64,000 bases of DNA, taken from NCBI RefSeq assembly GCF_012933465.1, contig NZ_JABBND010000011.1, positions 150,686-214,685 on the forward strand, in the 5' to 3' direction. Numbering within the stretch: the first letter of the stretch is position 1; every line of letters starts with the position of its first letter. A program made the translations under genes and the position numbers. The stretch is from Actinomycetospora sp. TBRC 11914. Lineage in GTDB: Bacteria; Actinomycetota; Actinomycetes; Mycobacteriales; Pseudonocardiaceae. The notes under the pieces are model-generated. The model saw only the letters and a list, made by a program, of their open reading frames with translations. It did not search any database and had not been told where the DNA came from. Positions 14,842-23,320 of the stretch are shown here, one piece after another.

Positions 14842-16200
14842 CTAGGCGGGCCGGGTCCGGGACGTGAGACGACGACTCTGCGCGGCATCGCTGAGCCGCT
14901 TGGCCGCGCCCAGACCGCTCACCAGGCCGCCGTTGAGGCCGGGGATGCGGTCGCTGTCGCTCGCGAACTGCACCCGGGCGAAGCGGTCGAGCCGCTTGTT
15001 GTAGTCGGAGATGCGACCGAACTTGCCCCGGTCGATCGTCGGGACCGAGCGCTGCCAGCGGACGACGACGCTCTCCTCGAGCGTCGAGGGCACCTTCGGG
15101 TGGTACCGCGACGCGCGGTCGACGGCGTAGTCGAGCACGTCGTCGTCGGAGAGGTGCTCGCTGCGCTCGAGGTACTCGTGGGAGAGGAGCACCGTGAGCA
15201 GGCCCTTGTGGTCGGGAGCGCGGTTGGGCGCCTTGTTGTGGTCGGCGATGACCGCGATGACGTCCGGGTCCTCGACCGGGGGGACGAGGTAGTAGGTCGC
15301 GGGGTCCTTCGGGCGCTCCGACAGGCCCAGGCAGATGCTGCCGAGCTTGCGGTAGCTCACCGACTGGTAGAACTCGCGGGTGTTGGTGTCCATCTGCGGG
15401 TAGATGTCCATCGCGGGCTCGACCGGGGTGGCGATCACGCAGGTGTCGAAGTGCTCGGTCTGCTGCTGACCGCCCGCGGTGAAGGTGACCTCGACGTCGG
15501 ACCCGTTGTCCGTGACGTTGGTGACCTCGTGCTCCAGGCGGGTCTTCACGTAGGTCGCGAGGTGGTTCGGAAGGCCGACGACTCCCGAGGTCAGGTTGTA
15601 GATGTTCTGCACCAGCATGTTCCGGACGCTCCACACCATGAGCGACACGGAGGTGTCGGCGTCGTCGGCGACCCAGGTCCCGCTGACCAGGGGCCTGCCG
15701 ACGTACTGCAGCAGCTCCTCGTTCAGTTCGCGGCGGCACCACTCGCGCACCGTCTCGTTGTCGATGTCCTGGAGATCGTCGTAGCTGTCGTAACCCAGGC
15801 TCTTGCGGTGCTTGACCACCTGCAGCCCGATCTTGATGGCGAGGAGCTTGGCCTTCGGCGAGAGGTAGGGCGTCGTCAGGACCGTCCGCAGGGGCCTCGT
15901 GTAGTCGAAGTAGTACGGCTTCCCGTTCCGGATCGCCGCACCCGTCGCGGTCCACTCCGCGAGCTCGTGCTCGAGCCCGACCTCCTTGACCAGCTCGATG
16001 GCCTCGCGATAGGTCCCGAGGTAGGCCGAGGTCCCGAGGTCCATCAGGAAGTCGCCCTTCCAGATGCTCCAGATACGGCCCCCGACGCGGTCGTTGACCT
16101 CGAACAGCGTGGTCTCGAACCCTTCCTGCTGGAGCCGGTAGGCCGCGCTCGTGCCGGCGATGCCTGCGCCGATGACGGCTGCGGTGCGTGTCTGCGACAT
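14842..16200 (-). CDS. FAD-dependent amine-oxidase/protoporphyrinogen-oxidase-like flavoprotein
   Basis: 452 residues, ATG 16200 with GGAGG ten bases upstream. The N-terminal AAVIGAGIAGTSAAYRLQQEG is a dinucleotide-binding motif and EVNDRVGGRIWS is the classical second FAD motif of amine oxidases. Unlike many family members, the C-terminal FAD motif is weak, reading IPGLNGGLVSGLGAAKRL. There is no signal peptide. It could be a desaturase, an amine oxidase or a redox partner for the membrane proteins. The gene sits directly after the AveC-like gene, 14 bases downstream of its stop. Confidence 0.8.
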   Translation of the reverse strand: MSQTRTAAVIGAGIAGTSAAYRLQQEGFETTLFEVNDRVGGRIWSIWKGDFLMDLGTSAYLGTYREAIELVKEVGLEHELAEWTATGAAIRNGKPYYFDYTRPLRTVLTTPYLSPKAKLLAIKIGLQVVKHRKSLGYDSYDDLQDIDNETVREWCRRELNEELLQYVGRPLVSGTWVADDADTSVSLMVWSVRNMLVQNIYNLTSGVVGLPNHLATYVKTRLEHEVTNVTDNGSDVEVTFTAGGQQQTEHFDTCVIATPVEPAMDIYPQMDTNTREFYQSVSYRKLGSICLGLSERPKDPATYYLVPPVEDPDVIAVIADHNKAPNRAPDHKGLLTVLLSHEYLERSEHLSDDDVLDYAVDRASRYHPKVPSTLEESVVVRWQRSVPTIDRGKFGRISDYNKRLDRFARVQFASDSDRIPGLNGGLVSGLGAAKRLSDAAQSRRLTSRTRPA

Positions 16201-16214
16201 GACGACGACCTCCT

Positions 16215-17306
16215 CTAGTGCGGGCTGACGATGCGATTGGTGGGCGAGGACTCCCGGGCGATGGGGAGCCTCGGGTCCGGGCAGTCGTACGCGGTCTTGG
16301 GACCGCAGACCCCGCCGTTGCGGTAGTCCCGGTCGATGAGCGGCTGGGGCATCGGCCCGGAGTGCAGGGAGTAGAACCCGTACGGGATGTTGAAGGCCAG
16401 CAGGATGCACAGCTGGCAGGCGCCGGCGATCGCCGCGAAGCGGGCGAGGGTGCGGACACCCTCACTCTTGATCTTCAGCTTGTCGATCCCCCGCTCCGGC
16501 CAGGACCGCCCCTGGTCGTCACGGAAGAAGTGCAGGCAGGACAACAGGATGAAGGTGCCCGGCCAGCTCAGCGGCTCGTAGAGCGGGAACTGGTGGTCGG
16601 TGCCCGCGAAGAGAGTCAGCTCCGGAATGGTCGCCGAATAGCTGATCAGCCCGGTCCGCGTCATGATCAGTTCGACGATGACGTCGCCGACGATCATCAC
16701 GAGATACGTCTGGGCGATGAGCCGGAACCGGCTCCGGGTCGGGTCCTTGCGCCGCTGGTATCCCATGTACCGCGAGCCCAGGTAGCCCGACATCGCGCAC
16801 ATCCACAGGTAGGCCGTGAAGTACACCATCGGCACCGGGATGAGCTGCGCGTTCGGCGAGCTCCACCCCGGGATGAAGTTCAGCCAGCTACCGAAGTTGA
16901 CGAACGTCGTCGCGTACTGGAACTGGTAGGTGACCCAGTTGATCCACGGTTCTTGGAAGAACATCAGCCAGCCGCCGAGGAAGAAGAGTCCGTCGAAGGA
17001 CATCTTCCCCGTGCGAATCTTCGGCCGGGCGACGAAGTGCCACAGGATCCACCCGGTCACGCCGATGCCGAAGACGACCTCGACACAGCGGACGGTGATG
17101 ACGTACCAGGCCGGCTCTTCCCCCCGACCGAGGGTGTTCGGGGTGAAATTGCCACTGACGACCCATGCCGTCCAGCAGTAGGCGATGAGCGCGAGCCAGG
17201 CGACACCGTGGAGGATCCACAGCCTCGCCCGCGTCTTCTCGGCCTCCTCGGGCGAGGGACCCGAGCCCACCTCCGGCAGTGACCCGAGTCTCTCCGTCGT
17301 GCCCAT
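16215..17306 (-). CDS. AveC-family multi-pass membrane protein, second copy
   Basis: 363 residues and about seven helices. It shares with the 5150 protein W-x-Q-x-P-type LMFFQEPWINW, NFGSWLNFIPGW, the intramembrane DVIVE (D-x3-E), FPLYE and FRDDQGRSWPERG near residue 280. The C-terminus again has a Cys-containing soluble tail (GGVCGPKTAYDCPDP). It is the first gene of an eight-gene minus-strand operon ending at 10195. The upstream region at 17307-17360 has an ATCTGT/ACAGAT inverted repeat. The reaction is unknown; the repeated association with NorQ/NorD is the main clue. Confidence 0.75.
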   Translation of the reverse strand: MGTTERLGSLPEVGSGPSPEEAEKTRARLWILHGVAWLALIAYCWTAWVVSGNFTPNTLGRGEEPAWYVITVRCVEVVFGIGVTGWILWHFVARPKIRTGKMSFDGLFFLGGWLMFFQEPWINWVTYQFQYATTFVNFGSWLNFIPGWSSPNAQLIPVPMVYFTAYLWMCAMSGYLGSRYMGYQRRKDPTRSRFRLIAQTYLVMIVGDVIVELIMTRTGLISYSATIPELTLFAGTDHQFPLYEPLSWPGTFILLSCLHFFRDDQGRSWPERGIDKLKIKSEGVRTLARFAAIAGACQLCILLAFNIPYGFYSLHSGPMPQPLIDRDYRNGGVCGPKTAYDCPDPRLPIARESSPTNRIVSPH

Positions 17307-17328
17307 GTCCCGGGAACGTACAGCATCG

Positions 17329-17346
17329 ATCTGTTCACAGACAGAT
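17329..17346. promoter_or_regulatory. ATCTGT-TCACAG-ACAGAT inverted repeat
   Basis: Perfect 6-bp arms with a 6-base centre lie 23 bases upstream of the AveC-like start at 17306. GTTCACGAAC follows at 17348-17357. This is a candidate operator at the promoter of the eight-gene operon. The remaining gap up to 17563 holds only the GAACGGTCGTTC site at 17524. Confidence 0.5.
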
Positions 17347-17523
17347 AGTTCACGAACCTCACGTCCGTCGAGTACTCGAGCAACCGGCGTCGCCCACGGC
17401 GGGCGTCGTTCGGCATCGTCGCAGCTCAGGACGGGGTTCCGAGCTCACGACCGTGCCGACCGGGGCGGGGCCACCACGAGCACTACTCGATCGGTCCAGC
17501 GTGCCGTCACCGCCCGGCGATGC

Positions 17524-17535
17524 GAACGGTCGTTC
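17524..17535. promoter_or_regulatory. GAACGGTCGTTC palindrome-like site
   Basis: Fits GAACG-NN-CGTTC. It lies between the TetR stop (17564) and the AveC-like operon, about 220 bases from the latter's start, so its link to a promoter is weaker than for the other copies. Confidence 0.35.
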
Positions 17536-17563
17536 CGAAACTGATCCGACCTGGCCGGTGAGG

Positions 17564-18220
17564 TCAGCCGCCGCCGGTGGCCGGCGAGGTCCCCGTGGAG
17601 GCGCTGTAGTCCTTGATCGCGCGGTCGCGCCACGCGCGCAACGCCCCCGCGAAGTCGTACTTCTCCCGGTAGAGGACCGACCGGAAGCACAGACCGATGG
17701 CGTAGGAGACGAACTGCTCCGCTTCCCGGTCCGCGTCCATGTCCTCACGGACCGACCCGTCGTACTGGCCGGCGCGCAGATGGTCCCGCAGTTCGGACTG
17801 GTAGACCTCGATGAGTTCCTCGAACCAGGGAGCGAAGCCGCGCAGCGCGACCGGTGTCTCGAACGTGAGGGCGATCATCGCGCGGATGAGCTCCGGCTCT
17901 GCCTCGACCGAGGTGGTGAGATCGTCGAGGACCCCGAGGACCCGGTCGAGCCCCCGGCCTCGTCGCTCCCGCCGCGCTGCCGGGAGCAGGCGCCGCCCGA
18001 ACTCGGCCTCGAAGAGCGACCGGAGCAGTTCCTCCTTCGTGCCGTAGCGGTCACGGACCATGTTCCGACTGAAGCCCGCCCGCGAGCCGATCTCGGCCGC
18101 CGTGGTCTGGTGGTAGCCCTTCTCGCCGAAGAGCTGGATCGCCGCGGTGATCAGCGCGAGCGTCGACTCCTCGACACGCTCGTGGTTCGGCTTCGACGGC
18201 CGGCTCCCGGGCGCTGCCAC
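17564..18220 (-). CDS. TetR-family transcriptional regulator
   Basis: 218 residues. The helix-turn-helix is at about residues 20-66: ALITAAIQLFGEKGYHQTTAAEIGSRAGFSRNMVRDRYGTKEELL. The C-terminal domain is typical in length. The start at 18220 lies 43 bases after the NorQ-like stop, so it may be the last gene of that operon or have its own promoter. With the TetR at 6443 it brackets the duplicated module, and either could bind the recurring palindromes. No ligand can be inferred. Confidence 0.85.
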   Translation of the reverse strand: MAAPGSRPSKPNHERVEESTLALITAAIQLFGEKGYHQTTAAEIGSRAGFSRNMVRDRYGTKEELLRSLFEAEFGRRLLPAARRERRGRGLDRVLGVLDDLTTSVEAEPELIRAMIALTFETPVALRGFAPWFEELIEVYQSELRDHLRAGQYDGSVREDMDADREAEQFVSYAIGLCFRSVLYREKYDFAGALRAWRDRAIKDYSASTGTSPATGGG

Positions 18221-18263
18221 GGCCCGATGGTACGCGGGCCGGTCCCGGCTCCGGGCATCACGA

Positions 18264-19079
18264 TCATCGGCGGGCAGCCACGTCCGTGCCGTCGTAGGTA
18301 CGGATCATCCGCAGCAGCCCGTCGCGGATGACGGCGTCGTCGGTCAGCGGTCCGGCGATCGCTGAGAGAGCGGCCTCCTCGAAGCCCAGACCGGCCCGGA
18401 CCAGGGTGGCCGCGGCCACCAGCGTCCGGGTCGAGGCGACCTCGCGCAGCCCGCCCTCCGCGATCCCCCGGATCGCTCCGGCGAGGCGCACCAGGTCGTC
18501 CGCGACGTCGTCACCGACCCCGGCCTCCTCACGGACGATCGCCCGCTCGATCTCCGGTGCCGGGAAGCCCAGCTCGATGGAGACGAGGCGCTGCCGCGTC
18601 GAGGGCTTGAGGTCCTTGAGCACGCTCTGGTATCCGGGGTTGAAGGAGACGACGAGGCCGAAGCCCTCGGCGGCGCGCAGCGTCGTGCCGCCGAGCCGTT
18701 CGATGCTCAGCTCACGCCGGTGGTCGGCCAGCGAGTGGATCGCGACCACCGCGTCCTGCCGGGCCTCGACGACCTCGTCGAGATAACAGATCCCGCCCTC
18801 CCGCACGGCCCTGGTCAGCGGGCCGTCCACCCAGACCGTGTCGCCGCCCTGGAGAACGTAGCGCCCGAGGAGATCGCTGGCAGTCATGTCCTCGTGACAC
18901 GACACGGTGAACACCGCGACCCCGAGTCGGTGGGCCATGTGCTCGACGAGGCGGGTCTTGCCGCTGCCCGTGGGTCCCTTCAGCATCACCGGGAGACGGG
19001 ACTCGTGGGCCGCGCGGAAGATCTCCACCTCTCGGCCGACGGGCTGGTAGTACGGGACGCCGCCCGCCGGGGTGACCAT
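18264..19079 (-). CDS. norQ: MoxR-family AAA+ ATPase, NorQ/CbbQ type, second copy
   Basis: 271 residues. Walker A GPTGSGKT, Walker B ICYLDEVVEARQD, SCHEDMTASDLLGR and SFNPGYQSVLKDLK are nearly identical to the copy at 2567. It starts 10 bases after the NorD-like stop. The closeness of the paralogues (same sensor motifs, same length) indicates duplication of a functional chaperone pair, each next to its own AveC-like protein. The start chosen is the first ATG; the ribosome site is weak. Confidence 0.9.
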   Translation of the reverse strand: MVTPAGGVPYYQPVGREVEIFRAAHESRLPVMLKGPTGSGKTRLVEHMAHRLGVAVFTVSCHEDMTASDLLGRYVLQGGDTVWVDGPLTRAVREGGICYLDEVVEARQDAVVAIHSLADHRRELSIERLGGTTLRAAEGFGLVVSFNPGYQSVLKDLKPSTRQRLVSIELGFPAPEIERAIVREEAGVGDDVADDLVRLAGAIRGIAEGGLREVASTRTLVAAATLVRAGLGFEEAALSAIAGPLTDDAVIRDGLLRMIRTYDGTDVAARR

Positions 19080-19089
19080 GCCGGCGAGC

Positions 19090-20820
19090 CTACGGACGAG
19101 AGGGACCTCCCGTCCCGTGACGGCTCGCGGCGGCCTCTCGCAGCGCCTGCCGGAACATCGCGGTGACGTGTCCCACGAGCTGATCCGGCCGCTCCAGCTC
19201 CCGGTGCGCCACATGTCCCCACACGTGGTCGATGACGTCGGGGCGCGTCGAGCTGCGCACGCTGACACAGGCGCAGCCCACGCCGACGGCGACCGCTTCC
19301 CGGAAAGCCCGCCGACAATCGTCCCGGGCGTAGCGGTCCTCGTACCCGTCGTCGTAGGGCAGCCCGTCGCCGACCACGACGAGCAGCGTGTTCACGGTTC
19401 CGGCGGCAGTGGCGAGCAGCCGGGAACCGTGCCGGACGCCGGCGCCGAGGCGCGTGAACCCACCGGGCTCCAGCCGCGCCAACCGGCGTCGGGCGGCACG
19501 GTCGAACGGCGCATGGAAGTCCTTCACCCGGAGGAACTGGCTGGCCCCTCGGCCCCACGAGCGGAAGCCGTAGCAGGCCGCGCGGTCTCCCACCTCGGTG
19601 AAAGCGGACGTCAGCCGGGCGGCGACCTCGCGCTGCGCCTCGAACACCGACGGGCCACCGCCGTGGTCGGACTCTCCCGTGGAGCCGCTGGCGTCGAGGA
19701 GGACCAGCACCCCGAGGTCATGGCCGGTCGGCCGCCGCGTCTCGTACACCCGGTTCTCCGTCGAGGTCCCGGTCCGTCGGTCGATCGCGAGGTCGATCAG
19801 GGCGGTCACGTCCAGGGTGTCGCCGTCGGGAAGTCGACGGTGGCGCTCCGGTACGACGCCCAGGCGTGCGATCTCCCGCAGGAGGCGCTCGTCGCGGGGG
19901 TACTCGAGGGCCGTGTCGTGCTCGACGGGCGCCGGGTCGTGCTCCGTGACCGTGCACCAGTCGCGACGGTACCGACCGACGTCGCCGTCCCATTCGGGAT
20001 ACCGGTGCGTGCTCGGCGGGCTCGACTCGGTCGTCGCACCCACCGGCCGGCCTCCGCTCCTGCCGAGCTCGCGGGCCCGGCGTGGGGCCCGTCGCCCGAC
20101 CGGCAGCTCCTCCCCACCGCGGGCAGCAGTGTCGTCACGCCCCGTCGAGGTGCCGAGGAGCGACCGCAGGAGACGGGACAGCGCCGTGTCACCTCCCTCT
20201 CCGCCGAGGCCGGCGAAGACGCTGCTCTCCTCCCCGTCCTCGTCGGATGCGTCGACGTCCTCCGCCGGCCGTCCGTCGTCCCGGACGTCGCCCGGCGAGG
20301 TCTCCCACGTGCCCCGGGCGTGGGCCAGGAGGGTGCCCGGCCGGATCGTGCCGAGCCATTCCGGTGCCCGCGCGACCGCTCGCCGGTGTTTCCGTGCCCG
20401 GTCGACCGATTCCCGTGGACTCCCGGTCGTCGGGCCGTCGTGGAGGGCCCGGAGGCGTTGCGTGAGACGACGCGGCAGCCGGTCTCCGAGGACTTCCGCG
20501 GCCCTGGCGGCCTCGAGCGTGAGGTACCGGGCGCGGAGGTCGGGGCGGGTGCCGAGGCGGACGACGATGCCCGGGGTGAGGCTCCCCAGGCGGAGCAGGC
20601 AGGCCTGGACGACGACGGGGTCGACCGCCGCCTCCGGGTCGTGCTCCGGCACGACGATGCGCAGCCCGTCGGTGTACGCGAGGTCGACGGGGCCTCCGGA
20701 CACCACGACACGCCGACCGGCCAGTGCGGCGGCGAGGAGGGTCAGGTTCCCGTACGCGTTCGTGGAGGACCGTTCCCCTGGCTCCGGCTCCGTCAGGGCG
20801 GGCGCCGGCACCACGCTCAC
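19090..20820 (-). CDS. norD: NorD/CbbO-type VWA-domain protein, second copy
   Basis: 576 residues from GTG 20820, which overlaps the crotonase stop as GTGA. The VWA domain at the C-terminus has MIDAS LVLLDASGSTGESD and VVVGDGLPYDDGYED. WCTVTEHDPAP and YPEWDGDVGRYRRD match the first copy (WCTVTEFDPPS, YPEWDRARGRYRPD). The central linker is acidic and low in complexity. It works with the ATPase directly downstream. It shares an operon with a crotonase and a small membrane protein, unlike the first copy, which follows an AveC-like gene. Confidence 0.88.
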   Translation of the reverse strand: MSVVPAPALTEPEPGERSSTNAYGNLTLLAAALAGRRVVVSGGPVDLAYTDGLRIVVPEHDPEAAVDPVVVQACLLRLGSLTPGIVVRLGTRPDLRARYLTLEAARAAEVLGDRLPRRLTQRLRALHDGPTTGSPRESVDRARKHRRAVARAPEWLGTIRPGTLLAHARGTWETSPGDVRDDGRPAEDVDASDEDGEESSVFAGLGGEGGDTALSRLLRSLLGTSTGRDDTAARGGEELPVGRRAPRRARELGRSGGRPVGATTESSPPSTHRYPEWDGDVGRYRRDWCTVTEHDPAPVEHDTALEYPRDERLLREIARLGVVPERHRRLPDGDTLDVTALIDLAIDRRTGTSTENRVYETRRPTGHDLGVLVLLDASGSTGESDHGGGPSVFEAQREVAARLTSAFTEVGDRAACYGFRSWGRGASQFLRVKDFHAPFDRAARRRLARLEPGGFTRLGAGVRHGSRLLATAAGTVNTLLVVVGDGLPYDDGYEDRYARDDCRRAFREAVAVGVGCACVSVRSSTRPDVIDHVWGHVAHRELERPDQLVGHVTAMFRQALREAAASRHGTGGPSRP

Positions 20821-21605
20821 CGCCCCCGGAACCGCGCGGGCCGCTTCTCCTTGAACGCGGCGACCCCCTCGGCGTAGTCGGCGCTGTCGGCCGCCTCCAC
20901 CTGGGCCGCGATCTCGACCTCCATCTGCTCGTCGAGGGACGCGGAGCGCGAGGAGCGGAGCTGGCGCTTCACCAGCGCCTGCGCCAGCGGCCCCTGCGCC
21001 AGACGGCTCGTGAACTCGGCGACACCGGTCGCCAGCTCCGCCGCCGGGACGACGCGGTTGACCAGGCCGAGCCGGAGCGCGTCGGTCGACGACACATCCC
21101 CGCCCAGCATCATCAGCTCCGTCGCGGCCGCGTGCCCCACGAGTCGCGGGAGCAGCCATGAACCACCGGCGTCCGGCACGAGGCCGATGCGCACGAACAG
21201 GAACGCGAACCGCGCCTCCTCGGCCATCACGCGGAAGTCGCAGGCGAGGGTCAACGAGGCCGCAGCTCCCGCGGCGACGCCGTTCACCGCGGCGACGATC
21301 GGCTTGTCGAGCTCGAGCATCGCGCGCACGAGCGGGTTGTAGTGGTCGCGGAGGAGCTCTTCCGTCGTCATCACCCGCGGGCCCTGTCCGACGGCCTGCC
21401 CCGAGCTGAACGCCTTCCCTCGCCCCGTCAGCACGACGCAGCGCACCGAGTCGTCCTGCCCGGCCCGCTCGATCTGGGAGTGCAGGCCGTCGACGACGTC
21501 CGCCGTGAGACTGTTGCGGCTGTCCGGGCGGTTGATCTCGAGCGTCAGGACTCCGTCCTCGAGGCCGACGACCAACTCGTCGACGTCGGTTCCCGCAATG
21601 CTCAT
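20817..21605 (-). CDS. Crotonase-superfamily protein, PaaG-like
   Basis: 262 residues. The crotonase oxyanion-hole segments are present (GKAFSSGQ and AAVNGVAAGAAASLTLACDF). Both catalytic glutamates of classical enoyl-CoA hydratase are absent: the positions read Ser in AAASLTL and Phe in FAFLFVRIGLVPDAGG. The IGLVPDAGGSWLLPRLVG segment instead matches PaaG-type epoxyphenylacetyl-CoA isomerases, where an Asp acts. It is therefore more likely an isomerase or related enzyme than a hydratase. It is translationally coupled to the NorD gene that follows. Confidence 0.85.
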   Translation of the reverse strand: MSIAGTDVDELVVGLEDGVLTLEINRPDSRNSLTADVVDGLHSQIERAGQDDSVRCVVLTGRGKAFSSGQAVGQGPRVMTTEELLRDHYNPLVRAMLELDKPIVAAVNGVAAGAAASLTLACDFRVMAEEARFAFLFVRIGLVPDAGGSWLLPRLVGHAAATELMMLGGDVSSTDALRLGLVNRVVPAAELATGVAEFTSRLAQGPLAQALVKRQLRSSRSASLDEQMEVEIAAQVEAADSADYAEGVAAFKEKRPARFRGR

Positions 21606-21648
21606 GCCACCCCTTCTCGTGGGCCTTCCCGGTCGGATGCCGGAGTCG

Positions 21649-22380
21649 TCAGACGATCGAGGCGACGGAAGGCTGGACCGCGGCCGACGTCTCCCGCGAC
21701 CGTGGCAGGCGCGACACGAACCACGCCATCCCGAGTCCCCCGAGGACGCCCGCGCCGCACAACGCGATCCATCGTGGCCCCTGGAAGGCTCCTCCGAACA
21801 CCGAGATCGATACCGCGCCGTAGGTGAGGATCATCCCGGTGAAGGCGATCCACTGGACCACGGACTGCCCGCTCCGGTCACCGCGCCGGACCGCCATCGC
21901 GAAGCCGGAGCCAAGGGCCCACACGGCGGTGAGCATGAACGTCATGAGGTAGAGCGGGTCAGCGAGCGTTTCCTTCGCGACGGCCCAGAGGACCAGACCC
22001 AGAACGATCGCGCCCACGACGTAGAGATTCCACGATCCGCGACTCATGGCCAGGCCGGCCTCGCGCCGTCCGTGGCGGAAGGACTGGTAGAGGAAGACGA
22101 CCTCGAACGAGAACGTGACGAGCAGCCCGACCCAGAAGAGCTTCGGGAACCAGTGGTCGAGGCCGAGGAACCATGTCGGGAAGTCCGCCAGGTAGTTCAG
22201 GTCGTGCGCGAACCACAGGGTCGAGGCCAGCAGGTAGAAGGACTGGCAACGGTCACGCCGACCGCACCGTGCCCCTTCGAAGAAGAAGGTGTAGTTGCAG
22301 AGCAGGGCGACCGTCCCGAGCGCCACGACGACGACGGGATGGGCCGAGATCCGCGGCAGGATTTCCCCGACCGTGTACAT
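21649..22380 (-). CDS. Seven-helix membrane protein, relative of 1-497
   Basis: 243 residues with about seven hydrophobic segments. TLWFAHDLNYLADFPTWFLGLDHWFPKLFWVGLLVTFSFEVVFLYQSF aligns with the truncated protein at the left edge (same AHD, FW, FE and DLYL/DPLYL landmarks). It is the first gene of the operon running to the NorQ copy at 18264, with a CAACGATCGTTC palindrome 35 bases upstream. No known family was recognised. Its presence in both copies of the module makes it a likely core component. Confidence 0.7.
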   Translation of the reverse strand: MYTVGEILPRISAHPVVVVALGTVALLCNYTFFFEGARCGRRDRCQSFYLLASTLWFAHDLNYLADFPTWFLGLDHWFPKLFWVGLLVTFSFEVVFLYQSFRHGRREAGLAMSRGSWNLYVVGAIVLGLVLWAVAKETLADPLYLMTFMLTAVWALGSGFAMAVRRGDRSGQSVVQWIAFTGMILTYGAVSISVFGGAFQGPRWIALCGAGVLGGLGMAWFVSRLPRSRETSAAVQPSVASIV

Positions 22381-22414
22381 GGCTGCCCATCGTGGCGACT
22401 CGGAGCCCCGCGGT

Positions 22415-22426
22415 CAACGATCGTTC
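22415..22426. promoter_or_regulatory. CAACGATCGTTC palindrome
   Basis: A one-mismatch copy of GAACGATCGTTC, 35 bases upstream of the membrane-protein start at 22380 and just beyond the crotonase stop at 22438. It is followed by ACCGGAGCAGG, reminiscent of the CCTAGCAGG block at 2436 and 6332. Confidence 0.5.
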
Positions 22427-22437
22427 ACCGGAGCAGG

Positions 22438-23256
22438 TCAGCTGCCCGTCCACCGCGGAGCACGCTTCTCGGCGAAGGCCGTCGGCCCCTCGCGTGAGTC
22501 GTTGCTGGCGAAGATCACCTTGGCGGCCTCGCGGTTGATCCGCCAGACCTCCGACTCCCAGTCGGAGCCGGCCGCGTAGGTGCCGTGTACGACCCGCTTG
22601 CTCTGCTGGACCGACAGCGGCGCATTCTCGGCGATGACCCCGGCGAGCTCGAGGGCGACCTCGAGGGCCGTCCCCGCGGGGGCGACGCGGTTCACCAGTC
22701 CGAGCTCGTAGGCCCGCGCCGCACCCATCGGCGCTCCGGTCAGGATCGTCTCGAGGGCGACCTTCATCGGGATCTGGCGCTGCAGGCGGATCACCCCGCC
22801 GGCGGCCGCGAAGATGCCGCGCCTGACCTCGGGAAGCCCCAGCGAGGCGGTCTCGTCGATGACGGCGAGGTCGCACGCCAGCGCGATCTCGGTGCCGCCG
22901 CCCATGGCGTAGCCGTTGACCGCGGCCACCGTGGGCTTGTCGATCCAGTGCTGGACGATCCCGCCGAAGCCCCACTCGCGGTGGTCGCGGTCCTCGATGG
23001 ACCGTCCGCGCGCCAGCTCCTTGAGGTCGGCACCGGCGCAGAACGCGCGGCCCGCGCCGGTGATGACGACCGCCCGCACCTCGGGGTCGGCCTGCGCCGC
23101 CTCGAGCGCGGCCCCCGCGGCGGCCGCGAGCTCGGCGTTGACCGCGTTGAGGGCGTCGGGGCGGTTGAGGGTCACGATCCCGACGTGGTCCCGGCGCTCG
23201 AACAGGGCCGCTGCCTCGCCGGTGTCCGCCTCGGTCAACGGGTCCTCCCTCGTCAT
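22438..23256 (-). CDS. Enoyl-CoA hydratase/crotonase
   Basis: 272 residues. Both catalytic glutamates are in place: GGGTEIALACDL and LGLPEVRRGIF. The oxyanion hole is formed by AFCAGADLKELA and NGYAMGGG. It hydrates an enoyl-CoA or performs a related reaction in acyl-CoA degradation. It is divergent from the SDR gene at 23321, with an AACC-GTTA-GGTT inverted repeat between them, so the two may be co-regulated. It is distinct from the PaaG-like protein at 20817. Confidence 0.9.
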   Translation of the reverse strand: MTREDPLTEADTGEAAALFERRDHVGIVTLNRPDALNAVNAELAAAAGAALEAAQADPEVRAVVITGAGRAFCAGADLKELARGRSIEDRDHREWGFGGIVQHWIDKPTVAAVNGYAMGGGTEIALACDLAVIDETASLGLPEVRRGIFAAAGGVIRLQRQIPMKVALETILTGAPMGAARAYELGLVNRVAPAGTALEVALELAGVIAENAPLSVQQSKRVVHGTYAAGSDWESEVWRINREAAKVIFASNDSREGPTAFAEKRAPRWTGS

Positions 23257-23266
23257 GCGTGCCTAT

Positions 23267-23278
23267 AACCGTTAGGTT
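23267..23278. promoter_or_regulatory. AACC-GTTA-GGTT inverted repeat in divergent promoter
   Basis: A 12-bp inverted repeat lies in the 64-base gap between the divergent crotonase and SDR genes. It is AT-richer than its surroundings and is preceded by CTATA. CTATAACC also occurs in the palindrome at 25941, so one regulator might recognise both. Confidence 0.45.
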
Positions 23279-23320
23279 TTGGGCAACGTAACACGCCGAC
23301 GACCCGGGAGGCACTGTCCC

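Noticed and set aside
12376..16200. Carotenoid biosynthesis cluster (CrtI-like flavoproteins)
   Set aside because: No phytoene synthase, cyclase or prenyltransferase lies nearby, and the flavoproteins resemble other branches of the superfamily.
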